64,000 nucleotides of DNA from Aminipila sp032051575 (GCF_032051575.1 NZ_DAMBYD010000002.1:62001-126000); one strand, 5' to 3'; positions 7,398 to 17,026 are shown, numbered from the stretch's first letter. Notes: generated by a model not told the origin, from the letters alone. Program-made: numbers and translations.

Positions 7398-8750
7398 ATG
7401 AAAAAAATCAGAATTGGAAGTGGAGCTGGATATGCAGGAGACCGTATAGAACCAGCAGTAGAACTGATGGAAAAGGGCAATCTTGATTACATCATATTTG
7501 AATGCCTGGCTGAAAGGACGATTGCAATCGGCCAACAGGATAAAATGAAGGACCCCCAAAAAGGATACAATCAGTTGCTGGAAGCAAGAATGAGAAAGAT
7601 TCTTCCTCTTGCAAAAAAGAACGGCATTAAAGTTATTACAAATATGGGTTCGGCAAATCCTCTTTCAGCGGCAGACGTGACGGTTACAATCGCTAAAGAG
7701 CTTGGTGTAAAAGGACTTAAAATTGCAGCAGTGACAGGTGATGATATTTCTGACAGCATTACAAAGTATTATGATAATGAGGTTCTTGAATTAGGATGCC
7801 CTCTAGGAACGATAAAGGAATCTATTTTATCTACAAATGTTTATTGTGGAGCCGATGGTATTATTGAAGCTTTAAAGAATAATGCCGACATTATTATTAC
7901 TGGTAGAGTTTCTGATCCAGCACTTGCTATAGGACCCCTTGTTCACGAATTTGGATGGAATGTTAAGGATGACGCTGACAAGATGGGGCAGGCAGTTTTA
8001 GTAGGGCATCTGCTTGAATGTGGTGGTCAGGTAACCGGAGGATATTATGCGGACCCTGGATATAAGGATGTTCCCAATTTAGAAATACTTGGATTCCCCC
8101 TTATTGAAATTGATGAAACTGGTGAATTTATAGTAACTAAAGTAGAAGGCTCTGGAGGAATGGTGACAACCGACACTTGTAAGGAACAGATGATTTATGA
8201 AATTCATAATCCAGAAAAATATATGACTCCAGATGTTATTGCAGATTTTTCACATGTAACTTTTACACAGATGGAAAAGGATGTAGTACAGGCGGCACAT
8301 GCTACTTCACACGGCAGGCCAGAAACACTAAAAGTTAGTGTTGGATACAAAGACTGCTTTATAGGAGAAGGTGAGATTAGCTATGGTGGATTAAACTGTA
8401 TGAATCGAGCAAGATTAGCAGCAGATATTGTCGAAAAACGTCTAAAGCTAATAGGCGTTGAGATGGAAGAATACAGAACAGACTACATTGGATATAATTC
8501 ACTATACAAAAATGATATTTCTAATAAAATAGCTCCTGACCATTTTTCTGAAATTCGAGTAAGATGCTCAGGAAGAACAAAAGATAAGGCAAATGCAACA
8601 TTGATTGCCAATGAAGTAGAAGCATTATATACAAATGGTCCTGCAGGTGGAGCAGGTGCTACAAAAAAGGTCTCAGAAGTGGTTTCAATTTGTTCCATTT
8701 TTGTCCCAAGAGAAATTGTAGATATAAAAGTGTCATATCAGGAGGTGTAG
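7398..8750 (+). CDS. AtuA family protein (DUF1446), large subunit
   Basis: A 450-residue protein with the DUF1446 signature: IRIGSGAGYAGDRIEPA at the N terminus, then DYIIFECLAERTI, TNMGSANP and ITGRVSDPALAIGPL. AtuA is needed for acyclic terpene (citronellol/geraniol) use in Pseudomonas, but homologues beside carboxylate transporters are common and their reaction is not established. The next gene encodes the small partner domain, 3 nt away, so both are probably subunits of one enzyme. Co-transcription with CitMHS suggests a hydroxy- or tricarboxylic acid substrate; this is inference. Confidence 0.85.
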   Translation: MKKIRIGSGAGYAGDRIEPAVELMEKGNLDYIIFECLAERTIAIGQQDKMKDPQKGYNQLLEARMRKILPLAKKNGIKVITNMGSANPLSAADVTVTIAKELGVKGLKIAAVTGDDISDSITKYYDNEVLELGCPLGTIKESILSTNVYCGADGIIEALKNNADIIITGRVSDPALAIGPLVHEFGWNVKDDADKMGQAVLVGHLLECGGQVTGGYYADPGYKDVPNLEILGFPLIEIDETGEFIVTKVEGSGGMVTTDTCKEQMIYEIHNPEKYMTPDVIADFSHVTFTQMEKDVVQAAHATSHGRPETLKVSVGYKDCFIGEGEISYGGLNCMNRARLAADIVEKRLKLIGVEMEEYRTDYIGYNSLYKNDISNKIAPDHFSEIRVRCSGRTKDKANATLIANEVEALYTNGPAGGAGATKKVSEVVSICSIFVPREIVDIKVSYQEV

Positions 8751-8753
8751 AAA

Positions 8754-9053
8754 ATGAAATTAAAAGATATTGCACATTCAAGAACAGGGGATAAAGGAGA
8801 TATTTCAAACATCTCTTTGATACCTTATGATGAAAAAGATTATGAAATGCTAAAGAAAAAAGTTACTCCAGAAAAAGTCAAAGAATATTTTGGAGAAATC
8901 TGTAAGGGTGAAGTGGTTCGTTATGATATTGACAGCATTTGTGCTATGAATTTTGTGTTGGATAAAACTTTAGGCGGTGGTGTAACCAGATCGCTTGCCC
9001 AAGATAAGCACGGTAAGGCACTGTGCATGGCTCTTATGGAAATGGAAATTTAG
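8754..9053 (+). CDS. AtuA-like small subunit (ferredoxin-fold partner of DUF1446)
   Basis: A 99-residue protein containing the AHSRTGDKGDISNISL motif near its start and a Gly-rich GGGVTRSLAQD segment near its end, both typical of the small domain that is fused to or encoded beside AtuA proteins. It starts 3 nt after the large subunit with an AGGAGG site. It likely forms a complex with it. No separate activity is known to me. Confidence 0.83.
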   Translation: MKLKDIAHSRTGDKGDISNISLIPYDEKDYEMLKKKVTPEKVKEYFGEICKGEVVRYDIDSICAMNFVLDKTLGGGVTRSLAQDKHGKALCMALMEMEI

Positions 9054-9092
9054 AGGTCAGTCTGATGGGTAATTACAATTGACTAGGTCTGA

Positions 9093-9127
9093 TAAAAGTG
9101 CTGTTTCGTCATGAAGCAGCACTTTTA
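9093..9127 (+). terminator. Terminator of the CitMHS/AtuA operon
   Basis: An 11-bp stem (9093-9103 with 9117-9127) and 13-nt loop ends in CTTTTA, 40 nt after the last gene of the operon. Confidence 0.75.
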
Positions 9128-9158
9128 AGATTGTAAAAAGTCTATAAAGGCTGTGCAG

Positions 9159-9425
9159 TTAATCTAATTCAATACTGCTCATTTGATGCATAGATTTTCC
9201 CATGGAAGCTGCAATTTCTTGTATTTCAGTATATACGGAGGTTGCGTTAGATGAAAGTTCACCAATTTCATTTGCAACCACTGCGAAGCCAACGCCTGCT
9301 TGTCCGGCTCTGGCGGCCTCTACCGATGCATTAATTGCTAATATGCGCTCCATTGAAGCCACACGCTGTAAATCTTTAGTTCTGCTGTTAATAGTTTTTA
9401 TTGACTGTATAACATTTTGTGATAA
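9159..9425 (-). pseudogene. Methyl-accepting chemotaxis protein remnant
   Basis: On the minus strand about 88 codons read as the signalling hairpin of a chemoreceptor: TINSRTKDLQRVASMERI, then ILAINASVEAARAGQAGVGF and VVANEIGELSSNA. The frame is closed by TAA at 9426-9428 on the upstream side, and no sensor, membrane segment or methylation helices are present. A full receptor has over 500 residues. It cannot act as a receptor and is best read as the decayed 3' part of one. Confidence 0.8.
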
Positions 9426-9495
9426 TTAAACGAAAAATTGATGTTGATAATACTGTAATCCTTATAAAGAGTATAAGCAATGTAAAAAATTGTTA

Positions 9496-10575
9496 TCAAG
9501 GTGCATTTTTATAGTCAAGATAGCCAACTGCTCTGTTACGGCCTAGTTCTTTTGCTTTATATAAGCTTTTATCTGCCATATGTATTAAATCTTTGTAGCT
9601 GTCCGAGCTGCAGGTATTTAATTCCGCAAATCCAATACTTACTGTAATGATGTTATCAGGGGATTCCTTGAATGAAATTTGCAGATATCTTACCGCTTTT
9701 AAAATTTCTTGGCATATTAAGCTGATTTCTTCATAATTATACTTTTGTCCTAAAGCAATAAATTCTTCTCCACCATACCGAAAAATTTCTAAGCCATATC
9801 GTTTAAATAACGAAGAAAAACATTTTCCCAATTTTTTAAGACAGGCGTCACCTTTTAGATGTCCATAGCAGTCGTTATACTTTTTAAAATAATCAATATC
9901 CAGCATAATTACTACAGATAAAGAATGCAACCCAAAGGTGTCATCCCAATTCTCAATGGTATCTAATAATTTACGGCGGTTAAAAAGAGAAGTAAGTATA
10001 TCTGTATCACGCTGTTTTGTCAATTTACGCTGCATTTCCATATTCTCCACTCGGATAGAATACATAATCTGACCGACTATAATGCCCATGATACAAAAAA
10101 CAACGCAATTGGTTATATCAACAATAGCAATCGATAAAGTCTGATATAAATAAGATATAATGCAGAAAACCATAGACATGAAGATTATGATACTATTTAT
10201 GCGCCATCGTTTATCCAAAATCAGCATAGGAGCCATAAGCAGTAAGCACATAAAGGTAACGGAAGCTGAACTGGGAGGAACAAAAATGCCAAGATATATA
10301 GCAGCAATAAAACAATAAATTAAATATATATATGTAATTAGCAAAACTAAATTCCTGTGTTTAGAAGTAATAAATTTTGAAATCAAAAAAACTATCATCG
10401 ACACCATAGACCCGATACCATAGAAAGGTGTTAATAGATGATCAGAAGTGAGAACACTGATGAAAAACAAAACTGCCCATATTAATGTAACAATAGAGGA
10501 TAATTGCGTGAGTATTTTATTATTTAGTTTAGATATTTCTTGAAAATTTCGAACAAATATATTATTTTTAATCAT
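9496..10575 (-). CDS. Membrane-bound diguanylate cyclase (GGDEF)
   Basis: A 359-residue protein with five to six N-terminal transmembrane helices (about 20-180), a short coiled linker and a C-terminal GGDEF domain. The active-site loop is RYGGEEF (about 266-272), a competent variant. The TDILTSLFNRR start of the domain, DIDYFKKYND and the final MADKSLYKAKELGRN are all present. The product is cyclic di-GMP. Together with the HD-GYP protein near 2 kb it points to c-di-GMP signalling. The stimulus seen by the membrane part is unknown. Confidence 0.92.
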   Translation of the reverse strand: MIKNNIFVRNFQEISKLNNKILTQLSSIVTLIWAVLFFISVLTSDHLLTPFYGIGSMVSMIVFLISKFITSKHRNLVLLITYIYLIYCFIAAIYLGIFVPPSSASVTFMCLLLMAPMLILDKRWRINSIIIFMSMVFCIISYLYQTLSIAIVDITNCVVFCIMGIIVGQIMYSIRVENMEMQRKLTKQRDTDILTSLFNRRKLLDTIENWDDTFGLHSLSVVIMLDIDYFKKYNDCYGHLKGDACLKKLGKCFSSLFKRYGLEIFRYGGEEFIALGQKYNYEEISLICQEILKAVRYLQISFKESPDNIITVSIGFAELNTCSSDSYKDLIHMADKSLYKAKELGRNRAVGYLDYKNAP

Positions 10576-10667
10576 TTTAAGTTAGTCCCTTTTGCAATTA
10601 GTATAACATGGAGTATATCATTTAAAATCATAGTCTGCAATGAGTGTATTTCTAAATAACGACAAAT

Positions 10668-10696
10668 TTGAAGTATAGGCTGAATAATGATAAAAT
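10668..10696 (+). promoter_or_regulatory. Sigma-A promoter of the MocR gene
   Basis: TTGAAG (10668-10673) and TAAAAT (10691-10696) are 17 nt apart, 49 nt upstream of the MocR start codon. Confidence 0.5.
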
Positions 10697-10744
10697 GATA
10701 TAATCTACAGTGAATAGACCATATAAAGTATAAGGAGGCGGGCT

Positions 10745-12133
10745 ATGCCTTTTAATTCATTCGAAAATTACCCTATGTCATGGAAACCAGTTATAGACAA
10801 GGAAAAGCGTGCGCTTTACAGAACACTGGCCAGTCAGCTGGAAGAGGATATTGTGAAGGGAAAGCTTTTGCCGGGGACAAAGCTTCCACCACAAAGGGAA
10901 TTGGCAGATTTTTTAGATATAAATGTAAGTACTGTTTCAAAGGCTTTTAAAGTTTGTGAACTAAAAGGCTTGCTTAGTGCAATTGTGGGGAGCGGGACTT
11001 ATGTTTCTTTTGATGCGTTGTCTAATGTGCGTTTGTTAGCGGAGAATACACCAACACAGATTATTCAGATGGGCACAACCGTACCTGATTATGATGCCAA
11101 CGAGTTTATTATGCAAATGCTAAAGAAAATGGTAAACGAGCAGGGTAAAGAGAACTTATTCAGCTATGCAAGCCCTAATGATACGCTGTGGCAGAAAGAT
11201 GCGGCGGTTCTATGGATGAAAAAGTGCGGTTTTGATACAAAAAACAAAAATATCTTATTTGCTAATGGTGGTCAGAATGCGATTGCAGCAATACTCGTTG
11301 GGTTATTTAAATACGGTGATAAGATTGGTGTTGCGCCACATACTTACTCAGATATGAAGGCCGCAGCAAATATGTTTGGCATTCAGTTAGTTCCAATTGA
11401 TTTTATCGGAAAGAAAGATGAATTAAATAGTGAAGCGTTGATATATTCCTGTAAAAAAAATAATTTAAAAGGAATATATATTATACCGGATCATCAGAAT
11501 CCAACTACACATACCATGTCAATTAAAACAAGAAAAGAGCTGGGGCATATTGCATGTGAGCAGGGGCTAGTCATAATTGAAGATGGCACCTATCATTTGA
11601 TGAGTACGCCCAAGGCAGCTATAGCTGCCTTTGCACCAGAGAATACAATTTACATTGCAAGTTTATCAAAAGCCATTGCACCAGGGTTAAGGCTGGCATA
11701 TGTGGCAGCACCAGATCAATATAGAACACAGATATCCAATGCATTATATAATATGAACATAACTGTTTCACCGTTGATGGCCGGGTTAGCTGCTCGGCTG
11801 ATTATTTCTGGTCAAGTAGAGAAAGTATTAGAAATACATAGGAAAAAGAACGTTCTTAGAAATGAGAAAGTGAATAAGTATTTGTCTGAGTATGATTGCA
11901 GAGGAGAAAATACAGGGATATTCCGATGGCTTCTGTTGCCAGAGCAAATGAGTGGCGCTGATTTTGAAGCCCTTGCATTTAAACATGGAGTCCAGGTTTA
12001 TGCTGCGGAGAGATTTGCAGTTGGAAATACCGTTCCAGAAAGGGCAGTCAGAGTAGCCGTATGTGGTACGGGTTCTATCGAAGAGTTAGAACAGGGACTG
12101 AGAATTATAAAGGAGTTACTTGCTCCTTTATAA
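10745..12133 (+). CDS. MocR-type regulator (GntR HTH fused to aminotransferase fold)
   Basis: A 462-residue fusion. An N-terminal GntR winged helix (about 20-90: KLPPQRELADFLDINVST, VGSGTYVSF) precedes a class I aminotransferase-like domain with IIPDHQNPTT and the PLP-lysine region YIASLSKAIAPGLRLAYV (Lys near 308). Such proteins bind PLP or amino acids and control transport or metabolism genes. The adjacent azlCD pair suggests control of branched-chain amino acid export. A terminator separates the two units, so it is not a simple operon. Confidence 0.92.
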   Translation: MPFNSFENYPMSWKPVIDKEKRALYRTLASQLEEDIVKGKLLPGTKLPPQRELADFLDINVSTVSKAFKVCELKGLLSAIVGSGTYVSFDALSNVRLLAENTPTQIIQMGTTVPDYDANEFIMQMLKKMVNEQGKENLFSYASPNDTLWQKDAAVLWMKKCGFDTKNKNILFANGGQNAIAAILVGLFKYGDKIGVAPHTYSDMKAAANMFGIQLVPIDFIGKKDELNSEALIYSCKKNNLKGIYIIPDHQNPTTHTMSIKTRKELGHIACEQGLVIIEDGTYHLMSTPKAAIAAFAPENTIYIASLSKAIAPGLRLAYVAAPDQYRTQISNALYNMNITVSPLMAGLAARLIISGQVEKVLEIHRKKNVLRNEKVNKYLSEYDCRGENTGIFRWLLLPEQMSGADFEALAFKHGVQVYAAERFAVGNTVPERAVRVAVCGTGSIEELEQGLRIIKELLAPL

Positions 12134-12158
12134 AGGTAGTATTAAAATAAAATTGTAC

Positions 12159-12191
12159 GCCATACATTAAAATAATTGTATGGCATTTTTT
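12159..12191 (+). terminator. Terminator after the MocR gene
   Basis: The arms GCCATAC (12159-12165) and GTATGGC (12178-12184) form a hairpin followed by seven T. It lies in front of the azlC start region. Confidence 0.8.
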
Positions 12192-12247
12192 TATGTGCTA
12201 ATATAACTAATTATACCAAAAAATACAGATTAGGAGGACTACTTGTT

Positions 12248-12949
12248 TTGAAAAATTTCCGTTTTGCTGTGAAAGAAATCATACCAATCATGTTTGAATA
12301 CATATTTGTTGGAATTGCTTTTGGTGTACTATTAAATGATGCAGGTTATTCGGCTATATGGGCGTTTATATGTGGCTTTTTTATTTATGCTGGTTCTATG
12401 CAGATTGTAATGATATCGCTTATGACATCAGGGGTACCTTTATATATGATAGCAGTCATGACCTTCTTTATTAATGCAAGGCATATTTTTTACGGTTTAG
12501 GCTTTGTAAATAAATTCCGTCAAATGGGATGGAAGTATCCATATATGGTATTAACTATGACAGATGAAACTTATTCCGTCCGATGTGATATAAGATATCC
12601 TGAAGAGGTGGATGAAGAGAAAGTAGACTTTTATATCGCATTGCTGCCTCATTTACTATGGACTATTAGCTGCACTGTTGGTGCCCTGCTAGGTGAAATG
12701 CTGAACTTTGATATGACGGGCATAGAATTTTCTGCAACTGCATTCTTTGTTACAGTATGCGTGAACCAGTGGAAGCAGTTTGGCTCACGTATTCCTGCAA
12801 TCGCGGGCTTTATTAGTGGTATGCTGTTTTACGTTATGTTTGGTGCAGAGCATTTCCTCTTGCCAGCATTGTCGGTTAGTTTAATTGTACTTATTATAAT
12901 GAAGGATAGAATAACGTTGCAGATGGGAGGGATGGAGAATGTCAAATAG
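12248..12949 (+). CDS. azlC: AzlC family amino acid exporter, large subunit
   Basis: A 233-residue membrane protein with several helices, including the conserved GIAFGVLLNDAGYS and FFIYAGSMQIVMI segments of AzlC. With AzlD it exports branched-chain amino acids and analogues. I place the start at TTG 12248 because an AGGAGG site lies 10 nt upstream; a longer frame from 12176 would begin inside the preceding terminator. The azlD start overlaps its 3' end by 11 nt. Confidence 0.88.
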   Translation: MKNFRFAVKEIIPIMFEYIFVGIAFGVLLNDAGYSAIWAFICGFFIYAGSMQIVMISLMTSGVPLYMIAVMTFFINARHIFYGLGFVNKFRQMGWKYPYMVLTMTDETYSVRCDIRYPEEVDEEKVDFYIALLPHLLWTISCTVGALLGEMLNFDMTGIEFSATAFFVTVCVNQWKQFGSRIPAIAGFISGMLFYVMFGAEHFLLPALSVSLIVLIIMKDRITLQMGGMENVK

Positions 12950-13277
12950 TGTGATTTACTTTGTGGTTATAATCTCCATTGTAGCCCTGGTAACCTGGCT
13001 GACTCGTGCGATTCCTTACATATTATTTGGAGGGCAGAAAGAACTACCTGCGACTGTTGAGTACCTCGGTAATGTCCTTCCGGCTTCCATTATGATTATT
13101 TTAGTAATTTACTGCCTTAGAAATATCAATTTAACAGCTTTTCCTTTTGGATTAGCAGAACTGATTTCTGTGGGAGTTGTTATTTTAGCGCAGATTATCA
13201 AGAAGGACAGTATTTTAAGTATGGTATTAGGGACTGTCTGCTATATGGTTTTAATCAGAACGCTGTTCGCAGGGTAA
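12939..13277 (+). CDS. azlD: AzlD family amino acid exporter, small subunit
   Basis: A 112-residue protein of four hydrophobic helices with the AzlD-typical LTRAIPYILFGG near residue 20 and GNVLPASIMIILVIYCLRN in the middle. It is the obligate small partner of AzlC. The 11-nt overlap with azlC indicates coupled translation. The gene converges with the nitrilase-family gene, with only 9 nt between the stops. Confidence 0.88.
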   Translation: MSNSVIYFVVIISIVALVTWLTRAIPYILFGGQKELPATVEYLGNVLPASIMIILVIYCLRNINLTAFPFGLAELISVGVVILAQIIKKDSILSMVLGTVCYMVLIRTLFAG

Positions 13278-13286
13278 AATTGAGTA

Positions 13287-14117
13287 CTATAAAATTTGTG
13301 ATAAAGAATAAACATCAGAACGCCTATGGGCTAACAAAGGCAGCTGGCTGCGGACTTGTTCCACTACATCTAAGTTTAACTCCTGGATGGTATATCCTTC
13401 CTTCTCATCCATTTGATTCAGGATATCACCCCAAGGTGAAACGATAATACTGTGTCCCCAGGAGATGTATTTGGAGGACAGATTACGGGCAGGGGCAGTT
13501 CCGGCAACATAAACCTGATTGTCTATGGCTCTGGAACGAAACATTATTTCCCAATGAGCGGGCCCTGTTGTCATATTAAACGCAGCAGGAACCAGAATAA
13601 TCTTTGCACCTTGATCTACCATAATGCGGGATAATTCTGGAAAACGGAAGTCATAACAGATGCAAAGTCCAATTTTACAAAATTCTGTGTCAAAAACAGT
13701 AGGCTGACTGCCAGCGGTCAGAGTGTCTGATTCTTTAAAACTTTGGCCATTTTTTATATTTATATCAAATAAGTGCATTTTTCGATGTTTTGCAATTTGT
13801 TCTCCCTGCGGGTTAAATACATATGCAGTATTATAAACATTGCCCTCATCGTCTTTCTCAGGAATAGACCCTGCTGAAAGATAGATATGATATTGTTTTG
13901 ACAAGGCAGAACAAATACTCCATATTTCCCCCTTTTCTTTTTCTGCAAAAATAGGGAAGCTGGAGGTATTATAGGGGCAGGTAAACATTTCAGGCAAAGT
14001 AATCAGGTCGATTCCTTGACTGCAAACCTTATCCATAAAAGAAGATATATACTTGAGAATCTGATTTTTTTCTGGAACAACTTGCGTTTGAAGTTGTGCT
14101 ATTCTTATAGTATTCAT
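13287..14117 (-). CDS. Carbon-nitrogen hydrolase (nitrilase superfamily)
   Basis: A 276-residue cytoplasmic amidase. The Glu-Lys-Cys triad is visible in LITLPEMFTCPYN, KHRKMHLFDI and IGLCICYDFRFPEL. The pattern is closest to the omega-amidase/Nit2-like branch, which hydrolyses alpha-keto acid omega-amides, but related amidases cannot be excluded. An AGGAGG site 8 nt before ATG 14117 supports this start rather than one nine codons upstream. The gene has no obvious operon partner. Confidence 0.87.
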   Translation of the reverse strand: MNTIRIAQLQTQVVPEKNQILKYISSFMDKVCSQGIDLITLPEMFTCPYNTSSFPIFAEKEKGEIWSICSALSKQYHIYLSAGSIPEKDDEGNVYNTAYVFNPQGEQIAKHRKMHLFDINIKNGQSFKESDTLTAGSQPTVFDTEFCKIGLCICYDFRFPELSRIMVDQGAKIILVPAAFNMTTGPAHWEIMFRSRAIDNQVYVAGTAPARNLSSKYISWGHSIIVSPWGDILNQMDEKEGYTIQELNLDVVEQVRSQLPLLAHRRSDVYSLSQIL

Positions 14118-14346
14118 ATATTTTACCTCCTGTCTTTTAAACAAATAATATATATATAATTGTATGAAGTCAATTAAAAATAATGATTTGAGGAATGCTA
14201 TTCATAGTAGCATAAACTTAATAATAATTTAATTTTCCCTTAACACAATAAACATATTCATATGTTAAACTAGTATAGTGATATATATGATGCAAAAAAG
14301 GTTTGTTGCCGGATGTGGAGGCAGCAAGGAGAAAGAAGAGGAAAAT

Positions 14347-15030
14347 ATGAATAAGAAACAGATAACATTTGAGGACATTAAAAATAGTGTAGAGATTTCT
14401 ACCTATATCAAAAAGGGAAATGACCTACTAGGAGCAATAGGCTTCACTGAACATGGATTTGCCCATGCAGGAAAGGTAGCTGAGAGAGCAGCAGAAATTT
14501 TGACTGTTCTAGGTTATGATGAGAGAACCATAGAGCTTGCTAAAATAGCAGGATATATACATGACATTGGAAACTGCATAAACAGACATGACCATGCGCA
14601 GAGTGGGGCGGTTATGGCCTTTAGGATCTTAGATCGTATGAAATTTGATGCGGAAGAACTGGCAGACATAATTGGAGCTGTGGGTAATCATGATGAAGGC
14701 ACAGGTATTGCATTTAGCCCGATTTCAGCAGCGTTAATCTTAGCAGATAAGTCAGATGTAAGAAGAAGCCGTGTCCGCTATAAGAACAGAAATGAAGAAA
14801 AATTATCAGAGGACATACATGATCGTGTAAATTATGCGGTGCACCATACCCACTTGACCGTTAGTACTGAAGAAAAGTCCATATTACTTGAACTAAATAT
14901 TGATACTGAAATTAGTGCAGTGATGGAATACTTTGAAATCTTTCTAACAAGAATGGTGATGTGCCGTAATGCCGCTCAGTTCCTAGGGTTATCCTTTGAA
15001 TTAAGTATTAACAACATTAGGTTGTTATAA
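14347..15030 (+). CDS. HD domain phosphohydrolase
   Basis: A 227-residue single-domain protein with an HD motif: GFAHAGKVAERA (first His), GYIHDIGNCINRHDHAQSGA (the HD doublet), GNHDEG and ILADKSDV (final Asp). It should bind one or two metal ions and hydrolyse a phosphate ester, possibly a nucleotide; the substrate is unknown. I use ATG 14347, with an AAGAGGAA site just upstream; the frame also opens at 14278 but without a ribosome site. Confidence 0.8.
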   Translation: MNKKQITFEDIKNSVEISTYIKKGNDLLGAIGFTEHGFAHAGKVAERAAEILTVLGYDERTIELAKIAGYIHDIGNCINRHDHAQSGAVMAFRILDRMKFDAEELADIIGAVGNHDEGTGIAFSPISAALILADKSDVRRSRVRYKNRNEEKLSEDIHDRVNYAVHHTHLTVSTEEKSILLELNIDTEISAVMEYFEIFLTRMVMCRNAAQFLGLSFELSINNIRLL

Positions 15031-15046
15031 ATTCATAAAATGTTAT

Positions 15047-15083
15047 AAAACTGGTCTTTGATTCATACAGGGGCCAGTTTTTG
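15047..15083 (+). terminator. Terminator after the HD gene
   Basis: AAAACTGG (15047-15054) pairs with CCAGTTTT (15074-15081), followed by a T-rich tail. Confidence 0.75.
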
Positions 15084-15149
15084 TTTAGTTGAAATAGTAT
15101 TTTGATTTTGATATACTTAAGCCTATATAAAGTAATTGAGGAGAAGAAT

Positions 15150-16484
15150 ATGAGCAGTAGAAAAGAATCTATATTGAAGGAAAGGGACAGCTTTAGCACG
15201 AAATTTGGTTTTGTTATGGCTTGCATTGGTGCTTCAGTAGGAATGGGTAACATCTGGCTCTTCCCGTATAGAGTGGCAGAATTTGGTGGAGCGGCGTTTT
15301 TAATTCCATATTTTATATTTGTGGTGATATTAGGATTTACAGGTTTAATTGGTGAAATGGCATTAGGACGTGCTATGGGAACTGGACCTATAGGCGCTTT
15401 TGAAAAAGCTTTTAAACAGCGAGGGTGGAAAGGCGGCGCAATAGTTGGATTTATTCCCACAATTGGTTCCTTAGGTATCGGTATCGGATATGCTGTGGTT
15501 ATAGGATGGATTCTAAGGTATTTGGTTGGAGCCATTGCAGGGAATTTTATTGCGGAAGAAAGTGCTGGTGCGTATTTTGGGGCTATTGCAGGGAATTTTG
15601 GTAGTATACCATGGCACATGATTGGACTTGTAATAACTTTCATATTTATGATATTTGGTATTTCAGGTGGAATAGAAAAAATGAATAAAGTATTAATGCC
15701 GATTTTCTTTGCATTATTTGTAATATTGGCTGTGAGAGTGTCATTTTTAGAAGGGGCAGCAGGTGGATATGCTTATTTATTTTCTCCAAAATGGAGTGCT
15801 TTGGCCAATCCCAAGACTTGGGTATTTGCATTAGGACAGGCTTTCTTTTCTTTGTCTTTAGCAGGCTCAGGGACCTTAGTTTATGGCAGTTACTTGAAAA
15901 AGGATGCAAATGTTATACAATGTGCCACCAGGGTTGCATTCTTTGATACCACAGCAGCTCTTCTGTCTGCTTTGGTTATTATACCTGCAGTATTTGCTTA
16001 TGGCTTAGAAATGGGTGCAGGCCCTGGATTATTATTTATAACAATGCCAGAGGTATTTAGAGATATACCTTTTGGACAGATTGTTGCAATTGCTTTTTTC
16101 TTTGCAGTCTTCTGTGCGGGAATTACTTCACTTGTTAATTTGTTTGAAACACCTGTTGAAGCTATTCAGGAACGAATGGGCGTAAGCAGGCCTATGGCTA
16201 TAGTCATTGTAGCCATTATTGCATTTGGAGCAGGTGTGTTTATTGAGGGCGATCTGCTTTCGCCTTGGATGGATATTGTATCGATTTACATAGTGCCTAT
16301 GGGAGCTCTTTTAGCTGCACTTGTTATGTTTTGGGTTTGCGAGCCGTGGTTTGCCAGAGATCAAATTCAGCTGGGTATCCAAAAGAGAATCGGTGGGTGG
16401 CTGGAACCAATGACAAAATTTGTCTTTTGCGGAATTGCAATCATAGTTTATATTTTAGGTTTGGTATATGGCGGAATTGGTTAA
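15150..16484 (+). CDS. Sodium-dependent transporter, NSS/SNF family
   Basis: A 444-residue membrane protein of about 11 helices. The helix-1 segment KFGFVMACIGASVGMGNIW with the Na-site Gly and Asn residues, and the GGAAFLIPYF segment, are hallmarks of neurotransmitter:sodium symporters, which in bacteria usually import amino acids. The start at 15150 is favoured by a GAGGAG site; an earlier ATG at 15102 has none. The substrate is not determinable here. Confidence 0.9.
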   Translation: MSSRKESILKERDSFSTKFGFVMACIGASVGMGNIWLFPYRVAEFGGAAFLIPYFIFVVILGFTGLIGEMALGRAMGTGPIGAFEKAFKQRGWKGGAIVGFIPTIGSLGIGIGYAVVIGWILRYLVGAIAGNFIAEESAGAYFGAIAGNFGSIPWHMIGLVITFIFMIFGISGGIEKMNKVLMPIFFALFVILAVRVSFLEGAAGGYAYLFSPKWSALANPKTWVFALGQAFFSLSLAGSGTLVYGSYLKKDANVIQCATRVAFFDTTAALLSALVIIPAVFAYGLEMGAGPGLLFITMPEVFRDIPFGQIVAIAFFFAVFCAGITSLVNLFETPVEAIQERMGVSRPMAIVIVAIIAFGAGVFIEGDLLSPWMDIVSIYIVPMGALLAALVMFWVCEPWFARDQIQLGIQKRIGGWLEPMTKFVFCGIAIIVYILGLVYGGIG

Positions 16485-16545
16485 AATTAATAGCATGATA
16501 GAACAAAATAAGATATAGAGTTTAATTTTTAGGAGGATAATATAA

Positions 16546-17007
16546 ATGAAAAACAGACAGATTATTATGAGTCAGGTAATGCTTCCGAATCAGGCTAATG
16601 TAGCAGGAAATGTACACGGTGGCGAGATCATGAAGTTTATGGATACAGCAGCTGGGGCTGTTGCAATGAGATATGCTAAAAGCAATTGTGTAACAGCAAG
16701 AGTGGACGAGTTAGAATTTCATCTGCCTATTTTTGTAGGGGCTTTAGTTACTTGTACAGCTACAGTAGTATATGTAGGAAAAACCTCAATGGAGGTATTT
16801 GTAAATGTGGAAGTGGAAGATTTAGAATCCAATAATGGTCCACAAAAAGCATTATCTGCATATTTTACTATGGTGGCAATGGGTAGAAACGGAAAACCTC
16901 AGTCTGTTCCAGAATATATCCCACAGACAGAAGAAGAAATTCAGCGACACGAGGAAGCTAAAATTAGGATTGAAGAACATAAGGCAAAGAAAAATCGATT
17001 AGCATAA
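16546..17007 (+). CDS. Acyl-CoA thioesterase (hot-dog fold, YciA-like)
   Basis: A 153-residue protein with the hot-dog signature MLPNQANVAGNVHGGEIMKF, where the Asn/His/Gly/Gly stretch holds the catalytic site, followed by DTAAGAVAMRYA and VTARVDELEFHLPIFVGAL. It hydrolyses acyl-CoA thioesters in the cytoplasm. Length fits the YciA/cytosolic long-chain type. A TAGGAGG site fixes the start. The chain-length preference cannot be inferred. Confidence 0.9.
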   Translation: MKNRQIIMSQVMLPNQANVAGNVHGGEIMKFMDTAAGAVAMRYAKSNCVTARVDELEFHLPIFVGALVTCTATVVYVGKTSMEVFVNVEVEDLESNNGPQKALSAYFTMVAMGRNGKPQSVPEYIPQTEEEIQRHEEAKIRIEEHKAKKNRLA

Positions 17008-17026
17008 TAAAATTGGAAGTGAAATT

